From: Taibaiella sp.
GTDB lineage: Bacteria > Bacteroidota > Bacteroidia > Chitinophagales > Chitinophagaceae
Reading direction: 5' to 3'
NCBI GenBank assembly: GCA_019638495.1
Contig: JAHBTQ010000001.1
Coordinates: 930,001-994,000 of the forward strand
DNA: 64,000 nucleotides
Shown here piece after piece: positions 25,189-32,797 of this stretch. Each line of letters opens with the position of its first letter. Position 1 is the first letter of the stretch. The notes below the pieces were generated by a model. That model made no database searches. It saw only the letters and a program-made list of their open reading frames with translations, and was not told where the DNA came from. Both the position numbers and the translations under genes were made by a program.

Positions 25189-28100
25189 ATGCTGAGAGGA
25201 GTAGTCTTTGGTCTGTTATTCTTGCTGGCAATTGCGTTGCCACCTGCTTCATTTGCGCAATCGTCGGGTAACCCGTTTTCGCTACCGGCGACCATCCCCG
25301 TACCCTCGTGGGTAAAGAACACAGATTGGAGTAAGCCAAACGTTCACCGGATAGACTCGCTCATAGAAGTGTACAGGCATTCCGACGAGGCCGCGCGCGA
25401 AGAAAAGGAGCATGAGGAGGAGGAAGGTGAAGATGGCTTTTACGAGGAGCCTTACATACATGCCTACATTCGCTGGCGCAATGAAATGGCACCGTACATC
25501 GCTGCCGACGGAACTGTGAATTACGATCCGAACCAGGCACGTGAAGATTTGATACGTTCGCTGCAGGCAACCCAGGAGCAAGCCTCCGGCACGGCAGCCA
25601 AAACAACCGCCGCTGCAAGCTGGTCGGTACTGGGGCCGGTAGAAACATTTGCTGTGGGCTCGGGAACGCGGCGCAACTACCAGAGCAATATTTACTGCAT
25701 AGCCATTGCGCCGTCAAACCCATCGGTACTGTACGCAGGAAGCGAGACAGGAACATTTTACCGCTCTGCGGATAAGGGTCTCAACTGGACATCGATAAGC
25801 GAAACCCTGACGAGCGCGGGCTCAAAGTCGATAGCGGTAGACCCATTCAACGAGAATATTGTGTACACCTACGACGGGTCGGCCAATGCACTGATGAAGA
25901 CGACCACAGGTGGTGCGACATGGTCTGTTCTTTCGGCATTTACGGGGGGTACCGGCAACGCTATCGCCATCAATAGGAATACGGGTCGCATACTTATTAC
26001 AGGCACCACCGCCATTTACTATAGCGACAATGGTGGAGTGTCGTTCACCGCGGCTACAGGTGGCACAGTAACCGGCACACTGTATGACCTGGTGATAAAC
26101 CCCACCGGCACTGATACGGTTTATGCAGTAGGCTCGGCCACAGGTGGCACGCTGGTGCTACTGCGTTCCACAAACGGCGGCACTTCATTTAGTGATGTAA
26201 CGGGTGGGCTGTCTACCGCCACTACATCAGGTGCACGGCTGGCAGTAACACCGGCTAACAGTAGCTACGTCTATTGCGTAAATATTGGTAATACCGCTCC
26301 GCCGAGTGTTATTCGCTCTACAGACAGGGGAAATACCTGGTCTATTACCGTGGCGTCCACAGTGACGGGACTTACAGGGAGCTCGGCAACTACCGGCCTT
26401 GGTATGTCGAACGGGCAGGGCTACTATGACCTGTCCATAGTGGCATCGCCTACCAATGCAAACCATGTCATTGTTGGCACAACGACAACCTATAAGTCCA
26501 CCGACGGCGGTTTCAATTTCTCGCCCGTGGGTGGTTACTCCGGCCCCATAGCCATACACCCTGATCTGCAGCAAGCTGTGGCTATAGGTGGTGATACCTA
26601 CCTGGCTACTGATGGCGGGGTAAACTACTCCAGCGATTTCTTTAGCACCACTGCAAACTGGTCGGTGAGGAACAATGGCTTGCGCAGCGCAGACTACTGG
26701 GGCTTTGGCCAGGGCTGGGACGAGGACATTGTAGTAGGTGGCAGGTACCACAACGGAGACGCTGTACTGTATGATGTATATACAGGCGGCAAGGCACTGG
26801 CACTCGGTGGTGGCGAGGATGCGACGGGTCATGTGTTTCACGGACACTCTCGTGCCACCGGCTTCAGAGATATAGGTAATGTGCTGGTGCCGGCTACGTT
26901 TACGGGTCCCGCGCAGTATTCAAACCCTTCGGTTCCCAACTCAATGTGGCCACAGGATAATTATTATGGTCAGTTCTCGAGCAGGCTGGTTGCCGATCCA
27001 CGATACTCCAATGTTCTCTACCTGGGCAAGGACACTGTGTTTTGGCGCTCTGAGAACTGCGGACAGTCTTATGTTGCGCTGCACGATTTTGGCCCGGGCA
27101 ACAAAGTATGGCGGTTTGATATTGCCAGGTCAAATCCGTCGGTGATATATGTCTGCGCTACAAACGGACTGTACAAGACCACCAATGGTGGCGTGTCCTG
27201 GGCTACCGTTACGCTGCCTGTGGCATGGCAGTATTACAACACTGATATAGTTGTGAACCCACTTGACGAGAACGAAGTGTTTTTGTGTATGGCCAACGGT
27301 GCAGCCGCAAACAAGGTATTTCGCAGCACCAGCGGAGGCGCAACATGGACTAACATCACCGGCGCTGCGCTAAACGGCAAAAAGGTAGCCTTCCTGCAGT
27401 TTCAGGCGGGAACAGCAAGTGGCGTATATGCGGTCACAAATGTGAAGCCGTCCAAGGTCTACTACCGCGATGCTACCATGTCTGATTGGGTTGACTTCAG
27501 CAATGGCCTGCCGGCCAGCCTTACGGCCAGGGTGGGTGCGCAAATCTTTTACCGCGACAACAAACTGCGCCTGGCCGGCAACTGCAGTGTGCTGGAGACG
27601 CCGCTGTACACAACGGGCGCGCCCGTGGCACAGCCCATGGCTGACAAGCGCTATGTGGGTTGTGCGCGCGACACCGTCAATTTCTTTGACTACTCTATGA
27701 ACGCTTATGCCGGTGCAACGCGCACATGGTCGTTTCCGGGAGCAGCATGGGTAAGCAGTACCTCGGCATTAAGACCACAGGTGGTGTATCCGGGTGCGGG
27801 AGCGTATTCTGTATCGCTCACCATCACCACGCCAACCGGCACGCACACACGCACCATTGACAGCATGGTAATAGTGAATGACAACGGCTGCGCGGCCGAC
27901 ACTGTAGCGGGTCTGTGCCTGCAAATGAATGGCACCAGCCAAACGGTGAGTCTTGGTACGGCCAACATAAACAGCAACAACTTCTCTATTTCCTGCTGGA
28001 TACAACCCTTTGGTCTGCAAAAGAGCTTTTCCCAGATAGTGGGGCATCCTGCATATCCCGGGTCTAACAACTACGGGTTTGGTTTTGGGTTCAAGTTTGC

Positions 28101-29331
28101 CGGCTATACACCAAACCTGGTCTTGTGCTATACCGATAGTATTGTAGGCTATGGCAGCAACAGCACGCTGGTTTGTGACAGCACACGGTGGAACTATGTG
28201 GTACTGACTTATAGCCCGGATAGGGTGGTAATGTACCTAAACGGAATAGGCGACACAATAAACAATGGGCCTATGCCGGTGATCGACCTTTCGCAAACAC
28301 CATTCCAGGTAAATGTTGATGTGCAGAAAGGGCAGGGCTCAAAGTATAAAGGAAATATAGAGGAGGTGAAGTTCTATAACTACGCACTCACCCGCGAGGA
28401 AGTGCGCGAGAAGATGCACCTGGTTGCAGACCCTGCTACCGAGACGGGGCTGATCAAATATTTCCAGTTCAACCAATGGGATGCCACAAGCAGCACACTG
28501 CATGACGTAAAAGCGAATTTCAACACGTTTGTACCGTCATCTAATATTGTAGCGTCCACTGCTCCCGTTGGTTCCGGTACCGTGTTTCGTGTGCCGTCGG
28601 TATCAGCAGGTGGGCTTACCGCATTCACCTCGGCAGATGTGAATATGCATTTGCCGGCAACAGGCACTTATCCAGATGGAGAAGTAGTAGCATTTCACCT
28701 GCGCACGAAGCCGGACATGAAGCCCGATACAAGGGCTGCACTGCCGGGCTACTTCATCATCAATAACTATGGTGCAAACCGCGTAGTGAGCAGCCCTGAT
28801 AGCATGCTCTTCCGCAGGCTGAACATACCGGGCCCGATATACTCGGCCGGCGACTTCAGGATTTTCAAACGCCACTCGTGCGACTTTGGCGCAACATGGA
28901 GCGCGGAGCTGGATAGCGCATCGCATCTCAACTACAGCGCCGCAGGCAGCGAACTAAGCTACACTCACTGCGCATATGATACAGTCTTCACCAGCCAGTA
29001 TCTTATTGTGAATAATGACACCACAACATACGTTTCGGTGCCTGTGACTACTGTGGGAGACAGTTGGTGGGTATCGGACGTATACCCTAACCCTGCTGCT
29101 GAATGGGCCTACATTGACATAGTGACGCCCCCGGGGAAAGACGGTGCCGTAACCGGTGCTGTCTATAGCATAGCCGGGCAGGGTGTAGTGCGGTTCACCG
29201 AGAGGCTGCATGCCGGGAAGAACAGGATCATGATCGGTTTACCGGCGCTGGCACCGGGTATATACCTACTGGAAATGGAGACGCCCGACGGTATGCGCAA
29301 CACGCGACGATTCACCGTGACAAGACATTGA
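25189..29331 (+). CDS. Very large T9SS-secreted protein: BNR/sortilin-like propeller, PKD, LamG, sorting domain
   Basis: 1380 residues. Signal peptide to about residue 24, then an acidic stretch near 65-80 rich in Glu. A long BNR/Vps10-like beta-propeller region (about 140-810) has recurring 'S.D.G.nW' loops (KGLNWTSIS, GGATWSVLS, GGVSWATVT, GGATWTNIT). A PKD domain follows (about 822-900), then a LamG/concanavalin-like domain (about 908-1075, 'NNFSISCWIQPF', 'VKFYNYALTREEV'). A type A sorting domain closes the protein (about 1295-1380, 'YPNPAAEWAYIDI', 'LAPGIYLLEME'). It probably binds or degrades glycans or acts as a surface adhesin. A glycosidase active site is not identifiable by eye. Confidence 0.88.
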   Translation: MLRGVVFGLLFLLAIALPPASFAQSSGNPFSLPATIPVPSWVKNTDWSKPNVHRIDSLIEVYRHSDEAAREEKEHEEEEGEDGFYEEPYIHAYIRWRNEMAPYIAADGTVNYDPNQAREDLIRSLQATQEQASGTAAKTTAAASWSVLGPVETFAVGSGTRRNYQSNIYCIAIAPSNPSVLYAGSETGTFYRSADKGLNWTSISETLTSAGSKSIAVDPFNENIVYTYDGSANALMKTTTGGATWSVLSAFTGGTGNAIAINRNTGRILITGTTAIYYSDNGGVSFTAATGGTVTGTLYDLVINPTGTDTVYAVGSATGGTLVLLRSTNGGTSFSDVTGGLSTATTSGARLAVTPANSSYVYCVNIGNTAPPSVIRSTDRGNTWSITVASTVTGLTGSSATTGLGMSNGQGYYDLSIVASPTNANHVIVGTTTTYKSTDGGFNFSPVGGYSGPIAIHPDLQQAVAIGGDTYLATDGGVNYSSDFFSTTANWSVRNNGLRSADYWGFGQGWDEDIVVGGRYHNGDAVLYDVYTGGKALALGGGEDATGHVFHGHSRATGFRDIGNVLVPATFTGPAQYSNPSVPNSMWPQDNYYGQFSSRLVADPRYSNVLYLGKDTVFWRSENCGQSYVALHDFGPGNKVWRFDIARSNPSVIYVCATNGLYKTTNGGVSWATVTLPVAWQYYNTDIVVNPLDENEVFLCMANGAAANKVFRSTSGGATWTNITGAALNGKKVAFLQFQAGTASGVYAVTNVKPSKVYYRDATMSDWVDFSNGLPASLTARVGAQIFYRDNKLRLAGNCSVLETPLYTTGAPVAQPMADKRYVGCARDTVNFFDYSMNAYAGATRTWSFPGAAWVSSTSALRPQVVYPGAGAYSVSLTITTPTGTHTRTIDSMVIVNDNGCAADTVAGLCLQMNGTSQTVSLGTANINSNNFSISCWIQPFGLQKSFSQIVGHPAYPGSNNYGFGFGFKFAGYTPNLVLCYTDSIVGYGSNSTLVCDSTRWNYVVLTYSPDRVVMYLNGIGDTINNGPMPVIDLSQTPFQVNVDVQKGQGSKYKGNIEEVKFYNYALTREEVREKMHLVADPATETGLIKYFQFNQWDATSSTLHDVKANFNTFVPSSNIVASTAPVGSGTVFRVPSVSAGGLTAFTSADVNMHLPATGTYPDGEVVAFHLRTKPDMKPDTRAALPGYFIINNYGANRVVSSPDSMLFRRLNIPGPIYSAGDFRIFKRHSCDFGATWSAELDSASHLNYSAAGSELSYTHCAYDTVFTSQYLIVNNDTTTYVSVPVTTVGDSWWVSDVYPNPAAEWAYIDIVTPPGKDGAVTGAVYSIAGQGVVRFTERLHAGKNRIMIGLPALAPGIYLLEMETPDGMRNTRRFTVTRH

Positions 29332-29554
29332 TGGGTGTGGGCAAGGGAGAAAATCTTCGCATGGTTTGAACCTTGACAAGGAAGTCATACTCCAGTTCCC
29401 CTGAGAACATATACGCAAAATATTTTGTTTAAAAAACGGTGTTTCCCTGTTGGATAAAAATCAGGAGGTTGATAATATTACGGTCGCTGTGAAAGGTCTG
29501 CAGGGGTAGGATCGTACACCATACCAATTATCTGTCATTTCCAAACCAACAATT
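29332..29554. other. Intergenic region
   Basis: 223 bases with no gene. A 12-base palindrome, CAAAATATTTTG (29416-29427), lies about 130 bases before the next start and could be a regulator site. No clear TAnnTTTG box. Confidence 0.35.
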
Positions 29555-30805
29555 ATGAGCAGGTTAATATCGTTTTGCATGGCGCTGCTGCTGGCCATTG
29601 TATGTACTGCGCAGGAGGGGAACTGGGTGGTTACCCGCTCCTCAATTCTTCATAGCACAGGAAGCAGCTCATCCCCGGCTGTTGCAAATGTTGGTGTAGG
29701 CACACGATTGCAATTGCTTTCGTCTGCAATGAGCAACAACTACTACCATGTGCAGGTAACAGAAACCGGCGCCACCGGCTGGATCTACAAGAACAGGATC
29801 GCACAGGCAGAAACAGGCCTGGATTCGGTGAGCGTGCGGGTAATAGACGTTGATAACGGATTGTGTGTCATCATTCGCCTGCCCGAAAACAAATATGTCA
29901 TCTACGATGCAGGAGGCCTCAATAATGCTGACGGTAGTGAAACATGGGAACAGATGAAAGCCTTTCTGCCAGAGGGCGCTACTGTTGAGTTTATGGTGCT
30001 GAGCCACATGGACGGCGACCACATCGTAGCCGCCTCGCAGGCAATACGCGGCTACGACATTAAGCAGGTGATATGGGGAGGATATGATCGCAAGATCGAT
30101 GGATCGTCTGCAACGGAGACCCGGGCCTTTAAGAAACTTAAGGAGGCGCTGGACGACAAGAGCGGTGTGACGGAGAGCATTAACCTGAACGAGCGCGACA
30201 GCATGATAACGCCTTGGAATGATATGCAGATATCGGGCGTGCACTTCAGATTTCTCTGCGGGTTTGGGAAGCCCCCTGCACAGTGGCATTTGACAGACCC
30301 TGCGGAAAGGCTGAATGGCGTAAGCATAGTTATGAAGATGGAATACAATGGTAATTCAGTGCTGTTCACCGGCGACGCCCTTGGCAGGCGCAAGGATAAT
30401 CCCGAAACTACGTGCATTGCTACAGAAGCTTTTCTGCTGGACAATGTGGGCGATGACTTGAAGTCGACCGTGATGTTCTCTCCGCACCACGGAGCGGAAA
30501 ATGGCAGTTCTCGCCCATTTATGGATAAGGTGCGGCCTGAGTATATCATTATACCGGCTGGCCATGTGGCTAACTTCCTGCATCCACGAAAGACAACGTG
30601 TGAACGCTATCTGGACTATGTGGCCGCAGATCATATTTTCAGAACCGACCGTGGCGATGACCAGGGGCCAAAGGAATGGGACTACCAGCGCATAGCAGGT
30701 TGCAGAGACCGGGCTGGCGATGACGACATTCAGGTGGATCTGCGCTCTGATAAAAAGCTGCATATCTACTACCTGAACCAAGCGAACACCTGTAACGACG
30801 ACTAA
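29555..30805 (+). CDS. Secreted metallo-beta-lactamase-fold protein with SH3-like domain
   Basis: 416 residues: a signal peptide (to about residue 19), a bacterial SH3-like domain (about 23-85, ending 'GATGWIYKNRIA'), then an MBL-fold hydrolase. The metal motif is 'LSHMDGDHI' (His151, Asp153, Asp155, His156), the form seen in ComEC-type MBL domains. 'VLFTGDALG' and 'VMFSPHHGAENGS' follow, giving the later metal ligands. It resembles the detached extracellular nuclease-like domain of ComEC, but without the competence channel. Possibly a periplasmic or surface nuclease or phosphodiesterase; substrate unknown. Confidence 0.82.
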   Translation: MSRLISFCMALLLAIVCTAQEGNWVVTRSSILHSTGSSSSPAVANVGVGTRLQLLSSAMSNNYYHVQVTETGATGWIYKNRIAQAETGLDSVSVRVIDVDNGLCVIIRLPENKYVIYDAGGLNNADGSETWEQMKAFLPEGATVEFMVLSHMDGDHIVAASQAIRGYDIKQVIWGGYDRKIDGSSATETRAFKKLKEALDDKSGVTESINLNERDSMITPWNDMQISGVHFRFLCGFGKPPAQWHLTDPAERLNGVSIVMKMEYNGNSVLFTGDALGRRKDNPETTCIATEAFLLDNVGDDLKSTVMFSPHHGAENGSSRPFMDKVRPEYIIIPAGHVANFLHPRKTTCERYLDYVAADHIFRTDRGDDQGPKEWDYQRIAGCRDRAGDDDIQVDLRSDKKLHIYYLNQANTCNDD

Positions 30806-30900
30806 ATAAGTTGAGATCGGGAATAGGCCTGCCTACCCGAAACGGAATCGAATCCCGGGTGCGGGTGGCATTATTATTGGCGCGCCAGGTACCCAAACGC

Positions 30901-30983
30901 TGAAATTTCTTTTCCCATTTCCAAAAAACTTTTACTTTTTCAGTCCGTCGGAATCAATTCCGGGGTTTCAGACGGAAACGTCA
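30901..30983 (+). repeat. tRNA leader, degenerate copy
   Basis: About 83 bases similar to 31376-31459, ending in the same GACG-GAAA-CGTC hairpin one base before the tRNA-like sequence. The promoter box is damaged: TACTTTTT (30933-30940) instead of TACTTTTG. Confidence 0.8.
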
Positions 30984-31026
30984 GGGCCTATAGCTCTCCC
31001 GATAGCTATCGGGAGGTTAGAGCGCC
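30984..31026 (+). pseudogene. 5' half of a split tRNA(CAT), with palindrome in the D-loop
   Basis: Matches bases 1-29 of the intact tRNA at 31460-31488 with one substitution (A to G near the end). The exception is that D-loop AGTT is replaced by the palindrome TCCCGATAGCTATCGGGA (30997-31014). Homology stops in the 5' strand of the anticodon stem. Confidence 0.85.
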
Positions 31027-31055
31027 ATTCAGCAGCTAGCGAAAGTATATTGACA

Positions 31056-31349
31056 ATGGCAAGCGTGTATATCCTTTATAGTCCATCTCTGGATAAGTAT
31101 TATGTAGGTGCAACGAGCTTGACGTTAGCAGAAAGACTGGAACGGCACTTAGCTCATTTTTACGGTCAAAAATTCACTTCTGTCGCGGCAGATTGGAGCG
31201 AGTTTTTTCAAATTGATTGTAATTCGATGACGCAGGCGTTGAAAATTGAAAAGCACATCAAGCGAATGAAAAGCAGGAAGTTCATTGAGAACCTCAAAAA
31301 TCATCCGGAAGTGGTGTCAAAGTTACTTGAGAAGTACACAGGACAGTAA
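31056..31349 (+). CDS. GIY-YIG nuclease family protein
   Basis: 97-residue single-domain GIY-YIG (UvrC N-terminal/URI type) protein. It has 'VYILYS' (Tyr5) and 'KYYVGAT' (Tyr15-Tyr16) in place of the GIY and YIG motifs. A catalytic-type Arg lies in 'LAERLERH' (27 or 30), Glu65 in 'ALKIEKHIKRMKSRKFI', and a basic C-terminal helix follows. ATG at 31056 is chosen over a TTG six bases earlier. Such small proteins are common and multicopy in Bacteroidota and their role is poorly known. Here the gene lies between the 5' tRNA fragment and the intact tRNA, suggesting a role in cutting or spreading at this site; that is inference. Confidence 0.85.
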   Translation: MASVYILYSPSLDKYYVGATSLTLAERLERHLAHFYGQKFTSVAADWSEFFQIDCNSMTQALKIEKHIKRMKSRKFIENLKNHPEVVSKLLEKYTGQ

Positions 31350-31375
31350 TATGTCGATTCGGGAGAATTTGATTT

Positions 31376-31459
31376 TGAAAATTCTTTTCCTATTTCCCAA
31401 AATCCTTTACTTTTGCACTCCCTCGGAAGCAATTCCCCGGGATTTCGACGGAAACGTCA
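31376..31459 (+). repeat. tRNA leader, functional copy
   Basis: Similar to 30901-30983. Contains the promoter box at 31408-31415 and a GACG-GAAA-CGTC hairpin with a GNRA loop (31447-31458), ending one base before the mature tRNA 5' end. Confidence 0.8.
31408..31415 (+). promoter_or_regulatory. -7 promoter box for tRNA(CAT)
   Basis: TACTTTTG, an exact TAnnTTTG match, 44 bases before the mature tRNA. The equivalent in the degenerate upstream copy has lost the final G. Confidence 0.55.
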
Positions 31460-31533
31460 GGGCCTATAGCTCAGTTGGTTAGAGCACCTGACTCATAATC
31501 AGGTGGTCCTAGGTTCAAGTCCTAGTGGGCCCA
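31460..31533 (+). tRNA. tRNA with CAT anticodon (elongator Met or lysidine-type Ile2)
   Basis: 74 bases folding into a full cloverleaf. Acceptor GGGCCTA/TGGGCCC (one G-T pair), D-stem GCTC/GAGC, anticodon stem CCTGA/TCAGG with loop CTCATAA (anticodon 31494-31496), variable loop TGGTC, T-stem CTAGG/CCTAG with loop TTCAAGT, discriminator A. CCA is not encoded. The CAT anticodon cannot by itself separate elongator Met from Ile2. Confidence 0.95.
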
Positions 31534-31540
31534 CAAGAAC

Positions 31541-31624
31541 AGAGCGGAGAGCGGGAAGTGAGAGCGAACCTGCCGAAGCCAGGAAAAAGTGAGAGCGGAG
31601 TGCGAAGAGCGCTCCGCTTTTTTT
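31541..31624 (+). repeat. Terminator-bearing repeat, copy A
   Basis: One of three roughly 85-base copies (also 31731-31816 and 32404-32488). Each begins AGAGCGGAGAGCG, carries 'GAACCTGCCGAAGC' or a close variant, and ends with a hairpin (AGCGGAG/CTCCGCT) and T-run. Confidence 0.85.
31594..31624 (+). terminator. Rho-independent terminator after tRNA(CAT)
   Basis: 7-bp GC-rich stem AGCGGAG/CTCCGCT with an 11-base loop, followed by a run of seven T. Confidence 0.8.
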
Positions 31625-31665
31625 GTGCGTGGAATCGGGAGGCTTAGGTATGTAGGATGTTATAG

Positions 31666-31723
31666 GACTCATAATCAGGTGGTCCTAGGTTCATCCCGAT
31701 AGCTATCGGTACTAGTGGGCCCA
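31666..31723 (+). pseudogene. 3' half of the split tRNA(CAT), with palindrome in the T-loop
   Basis: Matches the intact tRNA from 31490 to the discriminator base. The exception is that AGTC at the T-loop/stem junction is replaced by TCCCGATAGCTATCGGTA (31694-31711), the same 18-base palindrome with one change. It completes the 5' half at 30984-31026. Confidence 0.85.
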
Positions 31724-31730
31724 CAAGAAC

Positions 31731-31816
31731 AGAGCGGAGAGCGGGAAGCGAGAGCGAATCTGCCGACGCCAGAAAAAAGTGAGAGCGGAGTGCGTAGAGC
31801 GCTCCGCTTTTTTTTT
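31731..31816 (+). repeat. Terminator-bearing repeat, copy B
   Basis: Second copy, following the 3' tRNA half. It ends in the AGCGGAG/CTCCGCT hairpin (31784-31808) and a nine-base T-run. It differs from copy A at only a few positions. Confidence 0.85.
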
Positions 31817-31894
31817 GCGGAAGCCGGGCGCGGCGGCTTGTAAGGGCTAAGGGTGACCGATAGATAGCGATACTGCTGATGCATAACAGTGAAG

Positions 31895-31914
31895 CTGCTG
31901 ACCAAAGTCAGCAG
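31895..31914. promoter_or_regulatory. Perfect inverted repeat upstream of the EGF-like lipoprotein gene
   Basis: CTGCTGAC-CAAA-GTCAGCAG, 8 bp per arm. It lies 19 bases before a near-consensus -7 box (GACCTTTG, 31934-31941), so it could be an operator overlapping the promoter. It could also be a hairpin. Confidence 0.4.
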
Positions 31915-31970
31915 GTGGCGGACCAACGCTGATGACCTTTGCATCATTAACAAAGTAAAGCCATCTTGTT

Positions 31971-32402
31971 ATGAAGCGTTATATATTGTTATCGGCTCTG
32001 GCCACAATAGGCATCTTCTCTGCCACTCTTTACACCGCCTGCACAAAGGACAAGTGTAAAGACGTGAACTGTAAGAATGGCGGCACCTGCGATGCCGGTG
32101 CCTGCATTTGCCCCACAGGCTATTCAGGTACGCGGTGCGAAACAAAGGTGCAGAGCTGCGTGGTGAACAATACCGCTGAGGTACAGTTTAGCAACAGGTC
32201 TACGGGTAGCACTTATTCCGTTGTTTGGGATGGCTATGTGATGACTACACTGGCACCAGGTGTTACCAGTACCACCTATACTGTGGCTGCAGGCTCGCAC
32301 ACGCTTGAATTCAGGTATTCCAACAGCACCACCGCCGCTTGCACTGCCAGTACACCCGTTTTGGCACAGTGTTCTTCTATGGTTTACTGGTGCACCTACT
32401 AA
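31971..32402 (+). CDS. Lipoprotein with EGF-like domain
   Basis: 143 residues. A signal peptide with a lipobox ending at Cys24 ('LYTAC') marks a membrane-anchored lipoprotein. Next is a six-cysteine EGF-like module (about 28-62: 'CKDVNCKNGGTCDAGACICP', then GYSGTRCE), a fold common in eukaryotes and also frequent in Bacteroidota lipoproteins. The remaining 75 residues are beta-rich with four more cysteines. Function unknown; binding at the cell surface is plausible. A copy of the terminator repeat follows directly. Confidence 0.82.
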   Translation: MKRYILLSALATIGIFSATLYTACTKDKCKDVNCKNGGTCDAGACICPTGYSGTRCETKVQSCVVNNTAEVQFSNRSTGSTYSVVWDGYVMTTLAPGVTSTTYTVAAGSHTLEFRYSNSTTAACTASTPVLAQCSSMVYWCTY

Positions 32403-32403
32403 G

Positions 32404-32488
32404 AGTGAGAGCGGAGAGCGTGGAGCGAGAGCGAACCTGCCGAAGCACGGAAAAAGTGAGAGCGGAGAGCGGGAGCGCTCCGCTTTTT
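32404..32488 (+). repeat. Terminator-bearing repeat, copy C
   Basis: Third copy, directly after the EGF-like lipoprotein gene. Its hairpin AGCGGAG/CTCCGCT (32461-32484) and T-run probably end that transcript. Confidence 0.82.
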
Positions 32489-32797
32489 GTGTTTTTAAGG
32501 ATCTGCTTCAAGTTGGAATCGAAAAGTGTGTTAGCGCCCGGATATAAACGGTATGTTGTTGGGCAAAAAATAAGACCAACAACGGCGTAAAACGGTACGA
32601 ACTGCTTATAACCACGCTACTGCATTTTAGTTAATATATGAATAAATACACGCCGGCTTTGCCTGGAATCAGAGCTTCCCGGATAGTAAATGGTTGAAAA
32701 ATCGTCTTGACGCTACATACGCATCCCCGGATGCTGGGCTCATTTTTATGTTCAGTCTAAGACCGGTTATATTTGCATTTCATTCAAAAAACACTTT
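32489..32797. other. Intergenic region with hairpin and promoter box
   Basis: No gene seen. GTTGTTGG/CCAACAAC (32555-32562 and 32576-32583) forms an 8-bp stem. TATATTTG (32768-32775), an exact TAnnTTTG match, ends 22 bases before the next start. Confidence 0.5.
32768..32775 (+). promoter_or_regulatory. -7 promoter box for the propeller lipoprotein gene
   Basis: TATATTTG, consensus match, 22 bases before the ATG at 32798. No clear -33 element. Confidence 0.5.

Larger units (their letters stand above)
31027..31665 (+). mobile_element. Candidate 639-base GIY-YIG/tRNA mobile unit splitting a tRNA gene
   Basis: The segment sits exactly between the two halves of an old tRNA(CAT) copy. It carries a GIY-YIG endonuclease gene plus a complete tRNA unit (promoter, leader, tRNA, terminator). 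The halves rebuild the old tRNA with only one base (T31489 equivalent) missing. This is inferred from structure; no transposase or flanking target repeat is visible. Confidence 0.55.
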
